The translations under genes were made by a program, and so were the position numbers. Under the pieces are notes generated by a model. It was not told the DNA's origin. It saw only the letters and a list, made by a program, of their open reading frames with translations, and searched no databases. Positions 50,899 to 59,936 of a stretch of DNA of 64,000 nt are shown piece after piece. Source of the DNA: Paenibacillus dendritiformis (lineage in GTDB: Bacteria > Bacillota > Bacilli > Paenibacillales > Paenibacillaceae); contig NZ_AP025344.1 in NCBI RefSeq assembly GCF_021654795.1, forward strand, positions 6,076,501 to 6,140,500. Direction: 5' to 3'. How positions within the stretch are numbered: the stretch's first letter is position 1; every line of letters begins with the position of its first letter.

Positions 50899-51858
50899 TC
50901 ACTCCGCCGCGCGGGCTTCTGCCGGAACCGGCACCTGGCTTACGATCTGGGCCAGGACGGAAGCGGCGAGCTCATCCCGTGATCCGGCCGCATGATGAAG
51001 CAGCAGTCGGTGCGCCAGCACCGGAGCGGCCATCGCCTTCACATCGTCCGGCGATACGTAATCCCGCCCGCGGATGACGGCATAGGCCTGTACGGCCCGA
51101 AGCAGCGCCTGGCTGGCCCGCGGGCTGGCTCCCAGGGCGATGTCCGGGTGGCTGCGCGTCCGCTCGACAATGCCGAGCACATATTCGAGGATGGCATCGT
51201 CCACATGGACCCGGGTATATCCGGCCCGGGCCGCCTTGATGTCCTCCCGCGTCGCGACCGGGGCAAGCTCCTGCATCGGATCCTCCGTGCGGAAGCGCGA
51301 CAGGATGCGCAGTCCTTCCTCGAACGTCGGATAGCCAAGCTTCAGCTTCAGCATGAAGCGGTCCAACTGGGCCTCCGGCAGCGGGAAGGTGCCGAAGTTG
51401 TCGAGCGGATTCTGTGTCGCCAGCACGATAAACGGCTCTTCGAGCTGCGTCGTGACGCCGTCGATGCTGACCTGGCGCTCTTCCATGCATTCCAGCAGGC
51501 TGGATTGGGTGCGCGGGGTCGCCCGGTTAATCTCGTCGGCGAGCAGCAGGTTCGTGAAGACCGGGCCCGGCCGGAATTCGAATTCGCCCCGCTTCTGGTT
51601 GTACACATTCATTCCGCTCAGATCGGTCGGCAGCAGATCGGGCGTGAATTGAATGCGCTTGAAGGTGCCGTCGATCGACTTGGCGATGGATTTGGCGAGC
51701 AGCGTCTTGCCGGTGCCCGGCACGTCCTCCAGCAGCACGTGGCCGCCGGTGAACAGAGCGACGAAGATGCGGTCCAGCGTATCGTCCTTGCCGACGATAA
51801 CCTGCTGCACATTGCGTTTGATCGCTTGGGCGAGAGCATGAATACGGGATAAGTCCAT
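50899..51858 (-). CDS. MoxR family AAA+ ATPase
   Basis: A 319-residue AAA+ ATPase of typical MoxR length. Walker A region VLLEDVPGTGKTLLAKSIAK, Walker B LLLADEINRATPRTQSSLLE, sensor 1 ATQNPLDNFGTFPLPEAQLD, and a C-terminal lid with SPRASQALLRAVQAYA. MoxR proteins act as chaperones for metal- or vWA-containing partners. First gene of the moxR-DUF58-DUF4129 operon; the ATG at 51858 follows GAGGTG. Confidence 0.95.
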   Translation of the reverse strand: MDLSRIHALAQAIKRNVQQVIVGKDDTLDRIFVALFTGGHVLLEDVPGTGKTLLAKSIAKSIDGTFKRIQFTPDLLPTDLSGMNVYNQKRGEFEFRPGPVFTNLLLADEINRATPRTQSSLLECMEERQVSIDGVTTQLEEPFIVLATQNPLDNFGTFPLPEAQLDRFMLKLKLGYPTFEEGLRILSRFRTEDPMQELAPVATREDIKAARAGYTRVHVDDAILEYVLGIVERTRSHPDIALGASPRASQALLRAVQAYAVIRGRDYVSPDDVKAMAAPVLAHRLLLHHAAGSRDELAASVLAQIVSQVPVPAEARAAE

Positions 51859-52087
51859 AGATCGAAGCACCTCGTTTTCGTCGTGGTTACTGCTTCTATG
51901 TTACCCTTTTTTGGGAGGCTCGGCTACGGTTAACCCTGAACTGGAGCGGCAAGGGCAAGCGAAAAGGGGATCTGAGGTTAAGGGAAATGGAAAGGGAGAA
52001 AGAGAAGGAATAGACCTGGCCATCCGTCGTTCAGTGGAGAGAATACGCCAAGAGGAACGCAGCCTCCCGGCCCCGTTCCTCCCGAAA

Positions 52088-52786
52088 TCAAGTCGTCACA
52101 TCGACATGCTCAATATTGCGGATGGTGAAGTAAGCGATCAGCCCGCCGGTAACCGCCAACGCCAGCGGAATGAAGATAATCGACCCCAGCGAGAACCCGT
52201 TGGTGCTGGAGGTGATAATCGCCATCATCAGAATCGAAGAGACGATGGTCGCCGAGACCGAATGCTTCCGCATCCCGAAGAATAGCGGGATCAGTCCCAT
52301 GCCGCTGGCGGCGATCGCATTGATGAAGGCCTTCAAGCCTTGGGAGGCGAGCGCCGATAACGGCAGGCCCCCGGGCACCAGATCAAGCCACCGGTTCAGG
52401 AGATAATAGCCGCTTGTCACGAACAGGGTAGACAGGATGATGGCGCAGAACGTGAAAATGACAACAATCGCCAGCTTGGCCGCGATAAGCTTCTTACGGC
52501 TGATCGGGTACATGAACAGCACCGTAATCGACTTGCTCCGGAATTCCTCGATGACCAAGCGCGAGAGCAGCACCGCCGCGAACACAATGAAGGTCCCCCG
52601 CACGATCGTGACGCCGAAGTCGAATGCCTCAAGCAGGCTGGTAAAGGCAGGAGCGCCCTCCTCCGCCTTCTGCACGAAGCTGACGAACAGCATGAAGAGG
52701 AGGATGATGGCGCTGGCGATGACGGCTCCGCGGATGTAGCCGCCGATCTTATATTTTTTCATTTCCATCCTCATCAAGTTACGCAT
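52088..52786 (-). CDS. ABC-2 type permease (antibiotic-resistance class)
   Basis: A 232-residue membrane protein with six helices, related to BcrB-type or lantibiotic-immunity permeases (VIEEFRSKSITVLFMYPISR is the conserved cytoplasmic loop after helix 2). Its start overlaps the end of the ATPase gene by eight bases. Together they form a small exporter that probably removes a cell-wall-active peptide or antibiotic from the membrane (inference). Confidence 0.88.
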   Translation of the reverse strand: MRNLMRMEMKKYKIGGYIRGAVIASAIILLFMLFVSFVQKAEEGAPAFTSLLEAFDFGVTIVRGTFIVFAAVLLSRLVIEEFRSKSITVLFMYPISRKKLIAAKLAIVVIFTFCAIILSTLFVTSGYYLLNRWLDLVPGGLPLSALASQGLKAFINAIAASGMGLIPLFFGMRKHSVSATIVSSILMMAIITSSTNGFSLGSIIFIPLALAVTGGLIAYFTIRNIEHVDVTT

Positions 52787-53702
52787 GGATGCCGCCTCCG
52801 TTCAATAAATTGAGGAAGTAGTCTTCCAGGGAGTGGTTTTTCTTATGAATCGATTCGATAATGACCTCGTTCATGATCAGCGTCTTCGCAATCTCGTTCT
52901 GCGGCAGATCCGTGTCATATACCCGTATGACCTGCTCGTTCATCAACCGAAGGTTCGTGAGGTTCATCTTGTTCTCCAGCACGAACACCGCATGCTGGCT
53001 GTTCGCCGTGACGATCTCGATATAGGCGGCGTTCTGCTCCCTCACTTCCGCCATTCCCACCTCGGCGAGCAGCTTGCCATGATTGATGACGCCGATCGTA
53101 TCGGCCATCTGCTCGATCTCCCCCAGCATATGGCTTGAAATGAGCAGTGTAATCCCGTATTCGCGGGACAGCATCCGGAACAGATCCCGCAGCTCCTTGA
53201 TGCCGATCGGATCGAGTCCGTTAATCGGCTCGTCGAGCAGGAGCAGCTCCGGCTTCGTCGTGATGGCGCGGGCAATGCCAAGCCGCTGCTTCATCCCCAG
53301 GGAGAAGTCCTTGACCGTTTTCTTGTCGATGCCGCGCAGATTGACCAGCTCCAGCGCCTCGTCAATCGCCTTTTTGTCATGGTAGCCCATATATTCGCAG
53401 TGCAAATCCAGATTCTCGCGCGCCGTGAGCTTATCGTAGAAGATTGGATATTCGATAATCGATCCCATCCGTCCGAGCAGCTCATAGGACGTGTCCGTCA
53501 GCTTCTGCCCGAGAATTTCGATCTCGCCGCTGGTCGGCTTGACCAGATTCGTCATCATTTTCATCAAGGTCGTCTTGCCGGCGCCGTTCGGCCCGAGAAA
53601 TCCGTAGATTTCTCCCCGCCGGATATTCATGCTGACTTCCGACACGACTTCATTGCCTTGATAGCTTTTCGTGACCCGATAGGTTCGCAATGCATAGGTC
53701 AT
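52779..53702 (-). CDS. ABC transporter ATP-binding protein (BcrA-like)
   Basis: A 307-residue ATPase. Walker A FLGPNGAGKTTLMKMM, Q-loop in GSIIEYPIFYDKLT, signature FSLGMKQRLGIARAI (the S-x-G-M-K-Q form of BcrA/lantibiotic immunity ATPases), Walker B LLLLDEPINGLDP and switch His in ISSHMLGE. A C-terminal domain of about 85 residues follows. It follows a two-component system by 143 bases, the usual arrangement for peptide-antibiotic resistance modules. Confidence 0.93.
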   Translation of the reverse strand: MTYALRTYRVTKSYQGNEVVSEVSMNIRRGEIYGFLGPNGAGKTTLMKMMTNLVKPTSGEIEILGQKLTDTSYELLGRMGSIIEYPIFYDKLTARENLDLHCEYMGYHDKKAIDEALELVNLRGIDKKTVKDFSLGMKQRLGIARAITTKPELLLLDEPINGLDPIGIKELRDLFRMLSREYGITLLISSHMLGEIEQMADTIGVINHGKLLAEVGMAEVREQNAAYIEIVTANSQHAVFVLENKMNLTNLRLMNEQVIRVYDTDLPQNEIAKTLIMNEVIIESIHKKNHSLEDYFLNLLNGGGIHA

Positions 53703-53773
53703 CGCAATAACTCCCTTCGCTCATGTGCCTTATGCTTCCATCGTATAATCTGAAATTCTCTTTTTTCTTTCCT

Positions 53774-53798
53774 GATTCTTACGAGTTTCTTAAGAAAC
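53774..53798 (-). promoter_or_regulatory. Possible response-regulator box
   Basis: On the minus strand TAAGAAAC and TAAGAATC are direct repeats with an 11-base period, as OmpR-type regulators prefer. The first also forms part of the perfect palindrome GTTTCTTAAGAAAC (53785-53798). It lies about 75-95 bases before the ABC ATPase gene and follows the kinase gene. Confidence 0.45.
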
Positions 53799-53845
53799 GG
53801 CACATAGCCCGCAGACAGCCGTTCCGGTCTGTCCGCAGGCGAAGA

Positions 53846-54787
53846 TCAATAGGTGAGAGCGCGCAGCCGAATCGTGAAGACGGTCTTCTCATACGGCTTG
53901 CTGTCCAGATGAATGGCGCCGCCCATATGCTCCACGAGCCGCTTCGTAATCGTCAGGCCGAGCCCGCTGCCTTCGAAGGATTTGTTCCGTGAATCCTCCA
54001 TCGTATACATCCGTTCAAATACCCGATCGCGATGCAGCTCCTGAATGCCTTTGCCTCTGTCCCACACCTCGATCAAAATGAAGCCTTCCTCCTCGCGGGT
54101 CCGGATGCCGATCGCCTGGCCGTCGCCGCCATGATGGATAGCGTTCGAGATAAGATTGTTCAGAATGCGTTCCAGGGCCTCTTCGTTCGCGTGCGCATAC
54201 ATCGGTGTCTCCGGGATTCCGATATCGACATCGAAGCCTCGCGAAGTCAGCGTATCATAGAACTGAAGCATGCTCTTCCGGCAGGCCTCATTGATATCCA
54301 GCCGGGTCAGCGGCAGCTCCTTGTCTCCCGACTCCAGCTTCGCCAGATCGAAGAAGGTGCGGATCAGCTTCAGCACATCGTGCAGCTTCTCATTCACCCG
54401 TTCCAATAAGCGCTGCCGCTCTTCCGCAGGCATATCGGGATCCAGGCTCAGCGTCTCGATATAACCAAGGATGACGGTTAGCGGCGTCTTCAGATCATGG
54501 GAAATGTTCGACAGCATGCGGCGAATCGACTGCTCCGTGCGGTTGTATTGGGCCGTTACCTTCTGATTCTCGCTCAAGAGGCGGTTGATCTCTATCAGGA
54601 TCGGCCGCAGTTCGGGATCGCTCGTGACGACCAGCAGCTTCTCGCGTGTCGGCTCGCTCAATATGAGATGCAGCTTCGAATGGATATATGCGAGCTTGGC
54701 GCTTCGAACCCGCCGCGCCCGCCATTGCAGCAAGAGGAGAAGGAGCAGAATGGCAATCAGTGCGCCGTACACGAGATGGATGATCAT
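53846..54787 (-). CDS. Sensor histidine kinase
   Basis: A 313-residue kinase with one N-terminal helix (HLVYGALIAILLLLLLLQW) and no extracellular domain, so it senses within the membrane or through a partner. H-box SNISHDLKTPLTVIL, N-box LNNLISNAIHHG, G1 VWDRGKGIQ, G2 GSGLGLTITKRL. The ATG at 54787 lies one base after the response-regulator stop with GGGAAG before it. The small size and lack of a sensor loop resemble kinases tied to lantibiotic or bacitracin ABC transporters. Confidence 0.93.
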   Translation of the reverse strand: MIIHLVYGALIAILLLLLLLQWRARRVRSAKLAYIHSKLHLILSEPTREKLLVVTSDPELRPILIEINRLLSENQKVTAQYNRTEQSIRRMLSNISHDLKTPLTVILGYIETLSLDPDMPAEERQRLLERVNEKLHDVLKLIRTFFDLAKLESGDKELPLTRLDINEACRKSMLQFYDTLTSRGFDVDIGIPETPMYAHANEEALERILNNLISNAIHHGGDGQAIGIRTREEEGFILIEVWDRGKGIQELHRDRVFERMYTMEDSRNKSFEGSGLGLTITKRLVEHMGGAIHLDSKPYEKTVFTIRLRALTY

Positions 54788-54788
54788 C

Positions 54789-55484
54789 TTACTTCCCTTC
54801 CCACTTGTAACCGATGCCCCATAGGGTCGTAATATAGACCGGATGGGAAGGATCGTCCTCGATCTTCTCCCGCAATCGGCGGATATGGACATTAATGACA
54901 TTCTCGTCGCCCAAATAGTCGTCGCCCCAGACGAAGCCGTAGATCTGAGCCTTCGTGAAGACCCGGTTCGGATTCGTCATGAACAGCTTCAGCAGCTCGA
55001 ACTCGGTCGAGGTCAGCTTAATCTCCCGATCCTGCTTGGTGGCGCGGTAGCCGTCTACATACAGGCTGAGCGGGCCATAGGTGACAACGCGCTCCTCAGG
55101 TTCGGCCGGCCGCGCATATTCGGTGGCGCGCCGGATAGACGCCTTCACCCGGGCCGACAGCTCAATCAAGGAGAACGGCTTGGCCACATAATCATCGGCG
55201 CCGAAGCCAAGCCCCAACGCTTTGTCCACGTCGCAGTCCTTCGCCGACATAATCAGAATCGGAACCGAGCTTCGCTCCCGTATCCGCTTAATCACTTCGT
55301 ACCCGTCGAGCTTCGGCATCATCAGATCCACGATGACGATATCATAGGAACGCTGGCCGAAGAGGGTCAGGCCTTCCTCCCCATTGCCGGCCGCCGCGAC
55401 GGCGAATCCTTCCTTCGACAAATGATTGCCCACCATCTCCACGATGCCGGGATCGTCTTCAATCAGCAAAATATGCTGCTTCAT
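54789..55484 (-). CDS. OmpR family response regulator
   Basis: A 231-residue regulator with a receiver domain (acid pocket IEDD, phosphorylated Asp in IVIVDLMMPKLDGYE, Lys in YVAKPFSLIEL) and a C-terminal winged helix (LTSTEFELLKLFMTNPNRVF, VINVHIRRLREKIEDD). Operon with the sensor kinase. It most likely activates the ABC genes downstream. Confidence 0.95.
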   Translation of the reverse strand: MKQHILLIEDDPGIVEMVGNHLSKEGFAVAAAGNGEEGLTLFGQRSYDIVIVDLMMPKLDGYEVIKRIRERSSVPILIMSAKDCDVDKALGLGFGADDYVAKPFSLIELSARVKASIRRATEYARPAEPEERVVTYGPLSLYVDGYRATKQDREIKLTSTEFELLKLFMTNPNRVFTKAQIYGFVWGDDYLGDENVINVHIRRLREKIEDDPSHPVYITTLWGIGYKWEGK

Positions 55485-55534
55485 CCTCTATCCTCACACC
55501 TTCACTGTTGTATTGCGTTACGGCTTGTGTTGCA

Positions 55535-56227
55535 TTAGGGCTTGTGCCGCGTTGCGGCATGGCTGCCGGATAGCCGGGACTCCCGTTCTGCCAAACCGCC
55601 GCGTCCGGGCAGACAGACCATGCAATACTGCTTCAGGTCGCTCTTCCGCAGCCGGATCGTATCCACGACCGTGAAGCCGTAATGCTCATACAGCCCGACA
55701 TTGCGCGGATTTTGCGTCTCCAGGGTACAGGCGATTCCCCGTTCGCGGCATTCGGCCAGCAGCGGGGACATCATCTTCCGCACCCAGCCCTGGCCCCGGT
55801 ATTGCGGCTGTACCACGAGCATGTCGAGATGCAGGTAAGGCTGGTCGCCCAATGAGGCCAGCCAGGCCGAGCTCATGCTGCGCAGGCCCGATAAGCCGCG
55901 CAGGAAGCGGGCCGGACCGATGCAGCGGCACATGCCCAACGACTTCGCGACGGCCCGGACAACGCCCCATGCGTAGCTCGCGCGGGAAGCCAAGGACGCG
56001 CTCATCCGCTCCGAGCGGAAGATGAGCGCGACGGCCTCCATGTTCTCGGATGTCGCATATAAGCCGCCGTAATCATACAACAATTCGATATAATTTCGAA
56101 AAAACAACTTCAGCACTTCCACGCGGGTCGACGGATCAGGCAGCAAGTGCACATACAATCCGTCTTCCTTGAAGCCTTCGGCCAGGATCGCGGCCGCGGC
56201 TTCCATATGCTGGCGTTCCAAGAGCAA
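55535..56227 (-). CDS. GNAT family acetyltransferase
   Basis: About 230 residues. The acetyl-CoA loop is LDMLVVQPQYRGQGWVRKMM (Q/R-x-x-G-x-G/W form), followed by CTLETQNPRNVGLYEHYGF, a clear GNAT C-terminal motif. The start is uncertain: the TTG at 56227 has no good ribosome site, and the frame stays open further upstream. It ends 50 bases before the response regulator and may be in the same transcript. Confidence 0.85.
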   Translation of the reverse strand: MLLERQHMEAAAAILAEGFKEDGLYVHLLPDPSTRVEVLKLFFRNYIELLYDYGGLYATSENMEAVALIFRSERMSASLASRASYAWGVVRAVAKSLGMCRCIGPARFLRGLSGLRSMSSAWLASLGDQPYLHLDMLVVQPQYRGQGWVRKMMSPLLAECRERGIACTLETQNPRNVGLYEHYGFTVVDTIRLRKSDLKQYCMVCLPGRGGLAERESRLSGSHAATRHKP

Positions 56228-56410
56228 CAGCTCGGCACTACAAATAGTTCCACCCCGAATCTTCGAAATGTGGCTCCTATGCCGGCTTGCGGAGCAGGAG
56301 CTTCTCCTGTCATCGTACTGCGCCGGGGGAGCCGCGTCAATTGTCTCCGCGGAAGGATCGAACGGATTCGCCCTGCGCGGGCGGAGCCGGGCCGCGGGAC
56401 CGGAACAAGC

Positions 56411-56438
56411 AAAAAAGCCGCCAGGATTCCCTGGCGGC
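56411..56438 (-). terminator. Rho-independent terminator
   Basis: On the minus strand GCCGCCAGG pairs with CCTGGCGGC around a 4-base loop and is followed by six T. It ends the kinase-like/LuxR gene transcript. Confidence 0.85.
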
Positions 56439-56505
56439 CGGCTCTTACAGTCTGTTCCGGATCAACAGATTGCGGGCGGTATGGACCCGATGTTGTCATC
56501 TTCGG

Positions 56506-58329
56506 CTAGGGCCCCCGCTCCTCCAGCCAGCCGAGCGTTTTGGCGACGGAGACCGCCTTCATGCGGCGATCGACCCCGAGCTTCTTGAACAGGTTTTTGA
56601 TATGGGCCTTCACCGTCTCGGCCGACACCAGCAGTTCTTCGGCAATCTCCTTGTTCGAGAGGCTGCGGGCCAGCAGGCTGAGCACCTCCCGTTCGCGGGC
56701 GGTGAGCTCCTCCACCTTCGCCAGCCGCTGCAGCTCCTCCTTGGACGGCAGCTGCATTCTGCCCTGGGCTTCCGCCACGTACAGCAGCTGGCAAGCCAAT
56801 GTGTGCAGCGTTCCCTGACGTCCCGGGACGAAGGCGTGCCGCGTCCGTCCATTGACCAGATACAGGCAGCCCCTCACCTGGTCATGAAGCCGAATCGGCA
56901 GCGCCAGCACAGAGGCCGGGCGGCCGGCCCTCTCTTCGGGCGCGAACGCCGCCGGCCCATGCGGCTTCGAACTGCCGGAGCGCTTCCCGCTCTCGGTGCG
57001 CAGCAGCATCGGCTCGCCCGCTTGAAGCGCAGCGCGGACAAGCTCCTCCGGCACGGCGCCGAACTCGCCCAGCGGACAAGGCCGGAATTCGCCGCACTCG
57101 CTCATCCCGTCCCTGTCCGTATCTATCGACGCTTCCGCGTAAGGCGTGCCCTGGCGCAAGACGATGAGATGCCCCTGCCCCGCTCCGGCCTGCATCAGAA
57201 TCGTGGCGAGCAGCTTATCCGCCAGTCCGCGTCCGGCCCAACCCTCCGCGAAGCAGCGGGAGGACTGGACGACCGCCGCCAGATCCAGCGTCTGCGGATA
57301 GCCGCCGCCGTCATGCCCCGCGAACGGGCCGCTCAAGCCGAACAGCGGAGCGTCACCGGCCTGGCCAAGCGCAGGGTGCGGCAGGATAGGCCCCGGATCG
57401 TCAGGGTAGAGCGCTGTCACCGATAGCTGCCGCGCCGGCGCAGCCTGATCCCGCAACGTTCCCTCCGGCAGCTCCGATGCGTGGCTGTTCCGCCGCCCCT
57501 CCAGGCATTCCTCCAGCGCGACGCGCAGCGTGCGCGCATCCGGATAGCGCGCTTCCGGGTCCTTCTCCAGCAGCCTCATCACGATCTCCGCCAGCTCCGG
57601 GGGCAGGTCCGGCCTCCGTTCGATTAACGGCACGGGGCGCCGCGCCATATGCGCATGCGACCAGGCGAGCGCGTTGTCCGCCTCGAATGGCAGCTCTTCC
57701 GCCAGCAGTTCATACCAGGTCATGCCCAGGGAGTACAGATCCGAGTACGGGCCGAGATCGCAGTTCATGCGCCCGGTCTGCTCCGGGGACATATAGATCG
57801 GATTGCCCTCCAGCAGCGGGCGCTTCACCGGCTGTCCCCCATCCTGCCGCAGGAACAAGGCATATCCGAAGCCGGTCACATAGATTCGCTTCGTCACCAT
57901 CTGCACAAGGAGCGTATCGGGCTTGAGATTGAGATGGAGCACCTGCTGCTGGTGGAGCGCCTCGATCATCCGGCATATGCCGATGCCGAGCTCCAGGAAC
58001 TCGTTGAGCGATACGGATTGCATCTCGAAGTAGCGCCGCAAGGTTACCCCGTTCACCGGCTCATACTCCAGGATGAGGGCGTGGCCATGCGGCACGACCG
58101 TCACCGGCCGCAGGATGCCGTCGACAGGCACGCGAGCGGCGCCTTCGTATTCATGCAGCAGCTTCGCGTTCTCGATGATGGTGCGGCTGCCTTCCTTCAC
58201 TACCTTGAGCAGGGCGGGCTGCTTCCGCTTCGCCGCATAGGCGTAACAGACGTACAGGTAAGGGTCCTCATATATAATTTTATCTGCTTCATATCCGGGA
58301 AGGTTCAGGCCGTGCGTCATTGAATTCAT
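56506..58329 (-). CDS. Kinase-like/GAF/LuxR transcriptional regulator
   Basis: A 607-residue protein in three parts. Residues ~20-275 resemble the Ser/Thr kinase domain of cyanobacterial-type trifunctional kinases (LEGNPIYMSPEQTGRMNCDL, YSDLYSLGMTWYELLAEELP). The ATP-anchoring Lys is present (LLKVVKEG), but the catalytic loop reads HLNLKPDTLLV and the metal loop VTGFGYA, so both catalytic Asp are gone. A GAF-like domain occupies ~360-520. A LuxR HTH follows (LTAREREVLSLLARSLSNKE, VSAETVKAHIKNLFKKLGVD). The AAA ATPase found in trifunctional proteins is missing. The ATG at 58329 follows GAGGGAA. Monocistronic; targets unknown. Confidence 0.85.
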   Translation of the reverse strand: MNSMTHGLNLPGYEADKIIYEDPYLYVCYAYAAKRKQPALLKVVKEGSRTIIENAKLLHEYEGAARVPVDGILRPVTVVPHGHALILEYEPVNGVTLRRYFEMQSVSLNEFLELGIGICRMIEALHQQQVLHLNLKPDTLLVQMVTKRIYVTGFGYALFLRQDGGQPVKRPLLEGNPIYMSPEQTGRMNCDLGPYSDLYSLGMTWYELLAEELPFEADNALAWSHAHMARRPVPLIERRPDLPPELAEIVMRLLEKDPEARYPDARTLRVALEECLEGRRNSHASELPEGTLRDQAAPARQLSVTALYPDDPGPILPHPALGQAGDAPLFGLSGPFAGHDGGGYPQTLDLAAVVQSSRCFAEGWAGRGLADKLLATILMQAGAGQGHLIVLRQGTPYAEASIDTDRDGMSECGEFRPCPLGEFGAVPEELVRAALQAGEPMLLRTESGKRSGSSKPHGPAAFAPEERAGRPASVLALPIRLHDQVRGCLYLVNGRTRHAFVPGRQGTLHTLACQLLYVAEAQGRMQLPSKEELQRLAKVEELTAREREVLSLLARSLSNKEIAEELLVSAETVKAHIKNLFKKLGVDRRMKAVSVAKTLGWLEERGP

Positions 58330-58503
58330 GAAGATTCCCTCGTATTCTCTCGATTCCAAGCGATGACATTTCTTTTCATTATACCGGAAGATGATCGGGA
58401 AGGACGATGAAAAAGCGCCTTTTCCCGAAAAGAGTCTTTACATTCAGGACGGTCCCGGTATAATGGGAAGCGTGAAAGAAGCAAAGCCAACCGCATATCC
58501 GTG

Positions 58504-58598
58504 AACACTAGGGGTGCTTGCTCGCAGGCTGAGAGACAGCGGATCGCTGTTAACCCTTACGACCCGAACTAGATAATACTAGCGTGGGGAAGTGTAGG
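58504..58598 (+). promoter_or_regulatory. TPP riboswitch (THI box)
   Basis: The conserved parts are all present: ACTAGGGGTGC, the GCTGAGAGA bulge, ACCCTTACGACCCGAACT and the end TAATACTAGCGTGGGGAAG. The P1 arms are ACACT/AGTGT. It lies about 140 bases before ykoF and is followed by a terminator, so thiamine pyrophosphate should stop transcription of the ykoFEDC operon. Confidence 0.95.
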
Positions 58599-58665
58599 CA
58601 GATTACGATGATTCGCGCCCGCCGAAGGAGGGTTTCCTTCCTGGCAGCCGTTCTTCCGTATGGCG

Positions 58666-58694
58666 AACCGCACTTCCCGGAAGTGCGGTTTTTT
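58666..58694 (+). terminator. Riboswitch expression-platform terminator
   Basis: AACCGCACTTCC pairs with GGAAGTGCGGTT around a single C, followed by further T. It lies between the THI box and ykoF. Confidence 0.9.
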
Positions 58695-58734
58695 GCTGTT
58701 TTTCGATCATTCGCAGATACGGGAGGAATTCGCA

Positions 58735-59331
58735 ATGAAAAAATCGATGTGCGGCACCGGCCAGATCGCCGGCTGCCGGTTCTCGCTCTATCCGATGAGC
58801 GATCGGTTCGTGGAGCTGATTCTCGGCGCCTTGGAGGCAACGGACCTGTCCAAAGTATGGTCGAAGACGGATGAGGTGAGCACCTGCGTCCGCGGCAAGA
58901 CGGAGCATGTGTTCGACGTGGTGAAGTCAATCTTTCTCCACTGCGCCCGGTCGGGCGTTCATACCGTGCTGAATGCGACCTTTTCGGTCGGCTGCCCCGG
59001 CGACAGCGAAGCCGATTATTGCATGACAGAGGACGCCCATCGCCTGAATGAAGACCTCTCCCGCCTGATCTCGGTCCGGACGGATGCGCAGTTCTCGCTC
59101 TATCCGCTCGGCACGCCGGATTATATGGATACCATCTCTGACATTATCGGTCTTGCCCGGGAAGAAGGCACCTTCACCAAGGGGGTGCATTATGCGAGCG
59201 GGCTGCAGGGCGACGCGCATGACGTGTTCGCGACGCTGGAGCATGCCTTCGAGCGGGCGCGGACAAGCGACAGCGCTCATATCGTGCTGACGGCGAATAT
59301 TTCGGCGCATAGCCCGAGCCGGAAGTCATGA
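58735..59331 (+). CDS. ykoF: Thiamine/HMP-binding protein YkoF
   Basis: A 198-residue cytoplasmic protein with two YkoF repeats (GCRFSLYPMSDRFVELI at residue ~13 and AQFSLYPLGTPDYMDTI at ~120), which bind thiamine or its pyrimidine moiety. The ATG at 58735 follows GGGAGGAATTC; the frame upstream crosses the terminator and cannot be coding. First gene of ykoFEDC under a TPP riboswitch. Its stop overlaps the ykoE start as ATGA. Confidence 0.93.
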   Translation: MKKSMCGTGQIAGCRFSLYPMSDRFVELILGALEATDLSKVWSKTDEVSTCVRGKTEHVFDVVKSIFLHCARSGVHTVLNATFSVGCPGDSEADYCMTEDAHRLNEDLSRLISVRTDAQFSLYPLGTPDYMDTISDIIGLAREEGTFTKGVHYASGLQGDAHDVFATLEHAFERARTSDSAHIVLTANISAHSPSRKS

Positions 59332-59936
59332 ACGCGGGAAGCGGAAGGGAGATCCATATACCGATGCAACGTTGGAAATTAAAAGATATCGTCATGCTCA
59401 GCTCGCTGTCTGTCGTCTTTGCCGTTGTCTATTTGCTGTTCTTCCAGGTCGGCAATATCCTGGTCGGCTTCATGGGGCCGATGGGCTACGAAGTCATCTT
59501 CGGCATCTGGTTCATCGTATCGATTATCGCCGCCACGATTCTGCGCAAGCCGGGCGCCGCCGTCATCTCGGAGACGGTGGCCGGCGTCGTCGAGGTGCTG
59601 ATCGGCAACGCGGTCGGACCGATCCTGATCGTGTCCGCCCTCATTCAAGGGCTCGGCGCTGAAGCGGCCTTCGCGGCCACCCGCTACCGCAGCTACAGCC
59701 TGAGGACGCTGATGCTGGCCGGGGTCGGGGCGGCCCTGTTCAGCTTCGCGTGGGGCTACTTCCGCAGCGGCTTCGGCGCATACTCCGCCGGCCTCGTCAT
59801 CGCGATGCTGGCCGTCCGCTGCGTCAGCGGGGCGCTCATCGCAGGGCTGCTCGGCCACGGCATCGCCCAGTCGCTGAAGCGGACCGGCGTGCTGCGCAGC
59901 TATCCAATCGCGAAGGAAGGCTCTCGCGCCGCATGA
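59328..59936 (+). CDS. ykoE: ECF transporter S component YkoE
   Basis: A 202-residue membrane substrate-binding subunit of the YkoEDC energy-coupling-factor transporter. Six helices; the start KLKDIVMLSSLSVVFAVVYL and GNAVGPILIVSALIQGLGAE are characteristic. It binds thiamine precursors (hydroxymethylpyrimidine class). An ATG at 59328 overlaps the ykoF stop; an ATG at 59364 is a possible alternative, 12 bases after GGGAG. Confidence 0.9.
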   Translation: MNAGSGREIHIPMQRWKLKDIVMLSSLSVVFAVVYLLFFQVGNILVGFMGPMGYEVIFGIWFIVSIIAATILRKPGAAVISETVAGVVEVLIGNAVGPILIVSALIQGLGAEAAFAATRYRSYSLRTLMLAGVGAALFSFAWGYFRSGFGAYSAGLVIAMLAVRCVSGALIAGLLGHGIAQSLKRTGVLRSYPIAKEGSRAA

